DNA from: DASZRZ01 sp963732925
Lineage (GTDB): Bacteria; Acidobacteriota; Terriglobia; Terriglobales; Acidobacteriaceae
Direction of reading: 5' to 3'
DNA length: 64,000 nucleotides
NCBI GenBank assembly: GCA_963732925.1
Contig: CAVTBJ010000012.1
Span: forward strand, 186,001-250,000
In this document: in pieces, positions 63,956 to 64,000 of the stretch
Position numbering within the stretch: position 1 is the first letter of the stretch
How the letters are laid out: every line of letters begins with the position of its first letter
Program-made: the position numbers and the translations under genes
Notes under the pieces: model-generated
The model's input: only the letters and a program-made list of their open reading frames with translations
What the model was told of the DNA's origin: nothing
The model's database searches: none

Positions 63956-64000
63956 CTAGCTGGTCGGGTCCGTCTGGTAGTACCCGCCGTACTTATCGCC
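63956..64000 (-). CDS. C-terminal end of a probable tyrosine kinase (partial)
   Basis: The last 15 codons, running out of the window, read GDKYGGYYQTDPTS and stop at TAG (63956-63958). A tyrosine cluster just before the end is typical of BY-kinases (CpsD/Wzc type) that control exopolysaccharide export, which fits the neighbouring polymer genes. The stretch is too short to be certain. Confidence 0.4.
   Translation of the reverse strand, partial: GDKYGGYYQTDPTS

Overview
The window looks like a chromosomal piece of an Acidobacteriota (Terriglobia-type) genome. The evidence is the mix of gene families: an ECF sigma factor next to a Ser/Thr kinase with TPRs, a TonB-type protein with an acidobacterial-style N-terminus, tandem signal peptidases I, PEP-CTERM proteins, DUF4097 and B-box zinc-finger membrane proteins, and GC-rich coding. 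No rRNA, tRNA or CRISPR array was recognised. The organism call is an inference from gene content.

Layout. 1-900: a small ORF and a truncated HNH endonuclease. 0.9-12.6 kb (+): housekeeping and envelope genes (two TPR proteins, rnc, two lepB copies, an AsmA-like protein, a hexapeptide acyltransferase, aspS). 12.7-16.4 kb (-): mutL, an AlkZ-related gene and cmk. 17-22.7 kb: a TonB-like protein meets a four-gene operon (ECF sigma, zinc anti-sigma, B-box membrane protein, DUF4097 protein), with a TMEM175-type channel on its far side. 22.9-30.5 kb: a GH95-like glycoside hydrolase, a metallopeptidase-like protein, an ECF sigma and a large receptor-type kinase. 30.5-32 kb: a patchwork of gene fragments. 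32-48 kb: a second sigma/anti-sigma pair, then an island of c-di-GMP proteins (HD-GYP+GGDEF, PAS-GGDEF-EAL, three PilZ-type proteins) interleaved with type IV pilin genes (pilin, FimT, PilV, PilW and a giant PilX-like protein) and PEP-CTERM proteins. 50.2-51.4 kb: a second patchwork of fragments. 51.4-61.2 kb: a lasso-peptide biosynthetic locus. 61.2-64 kb: an O-antigen ligase, a TPR/carbohydrate-binding-like protein and the end of a probable tyrosine kinase, suggesting an exopolysaccharide locus.

The most interesting content is the lasso locus. It has an RRE (B1), a B2 protease, an asparagine-synthetase-like cyclase, an HPr-kinase-like protein, an ABC exporter, a nucleotidyltransferase, an Fe/2OG-oxygenase-like protein and a PRMT-like methyltransferase that appears to carry its own RRE-like tail. 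The putative precursor has a perfect lasso leader motif and a GGGGTMGD ring-type core start, but runs on for about 95 more residues as a structured CWIAEALYG-type domain, which is unlike ordinary short lasso precursors.

Caution on sequence quality. Many clearly functional genes, including the essential aspS, are broken by single-base indels, often in short homopolymers. This pattern fits uncorrected sequencing errors better than gene decay. Broken genes in the window (lepB1, AsmA-like, aspS, AlkZ-related, B1, B2, PEP-CTERM 1, the TPR protein at 63 kb) should be read with that in mind.
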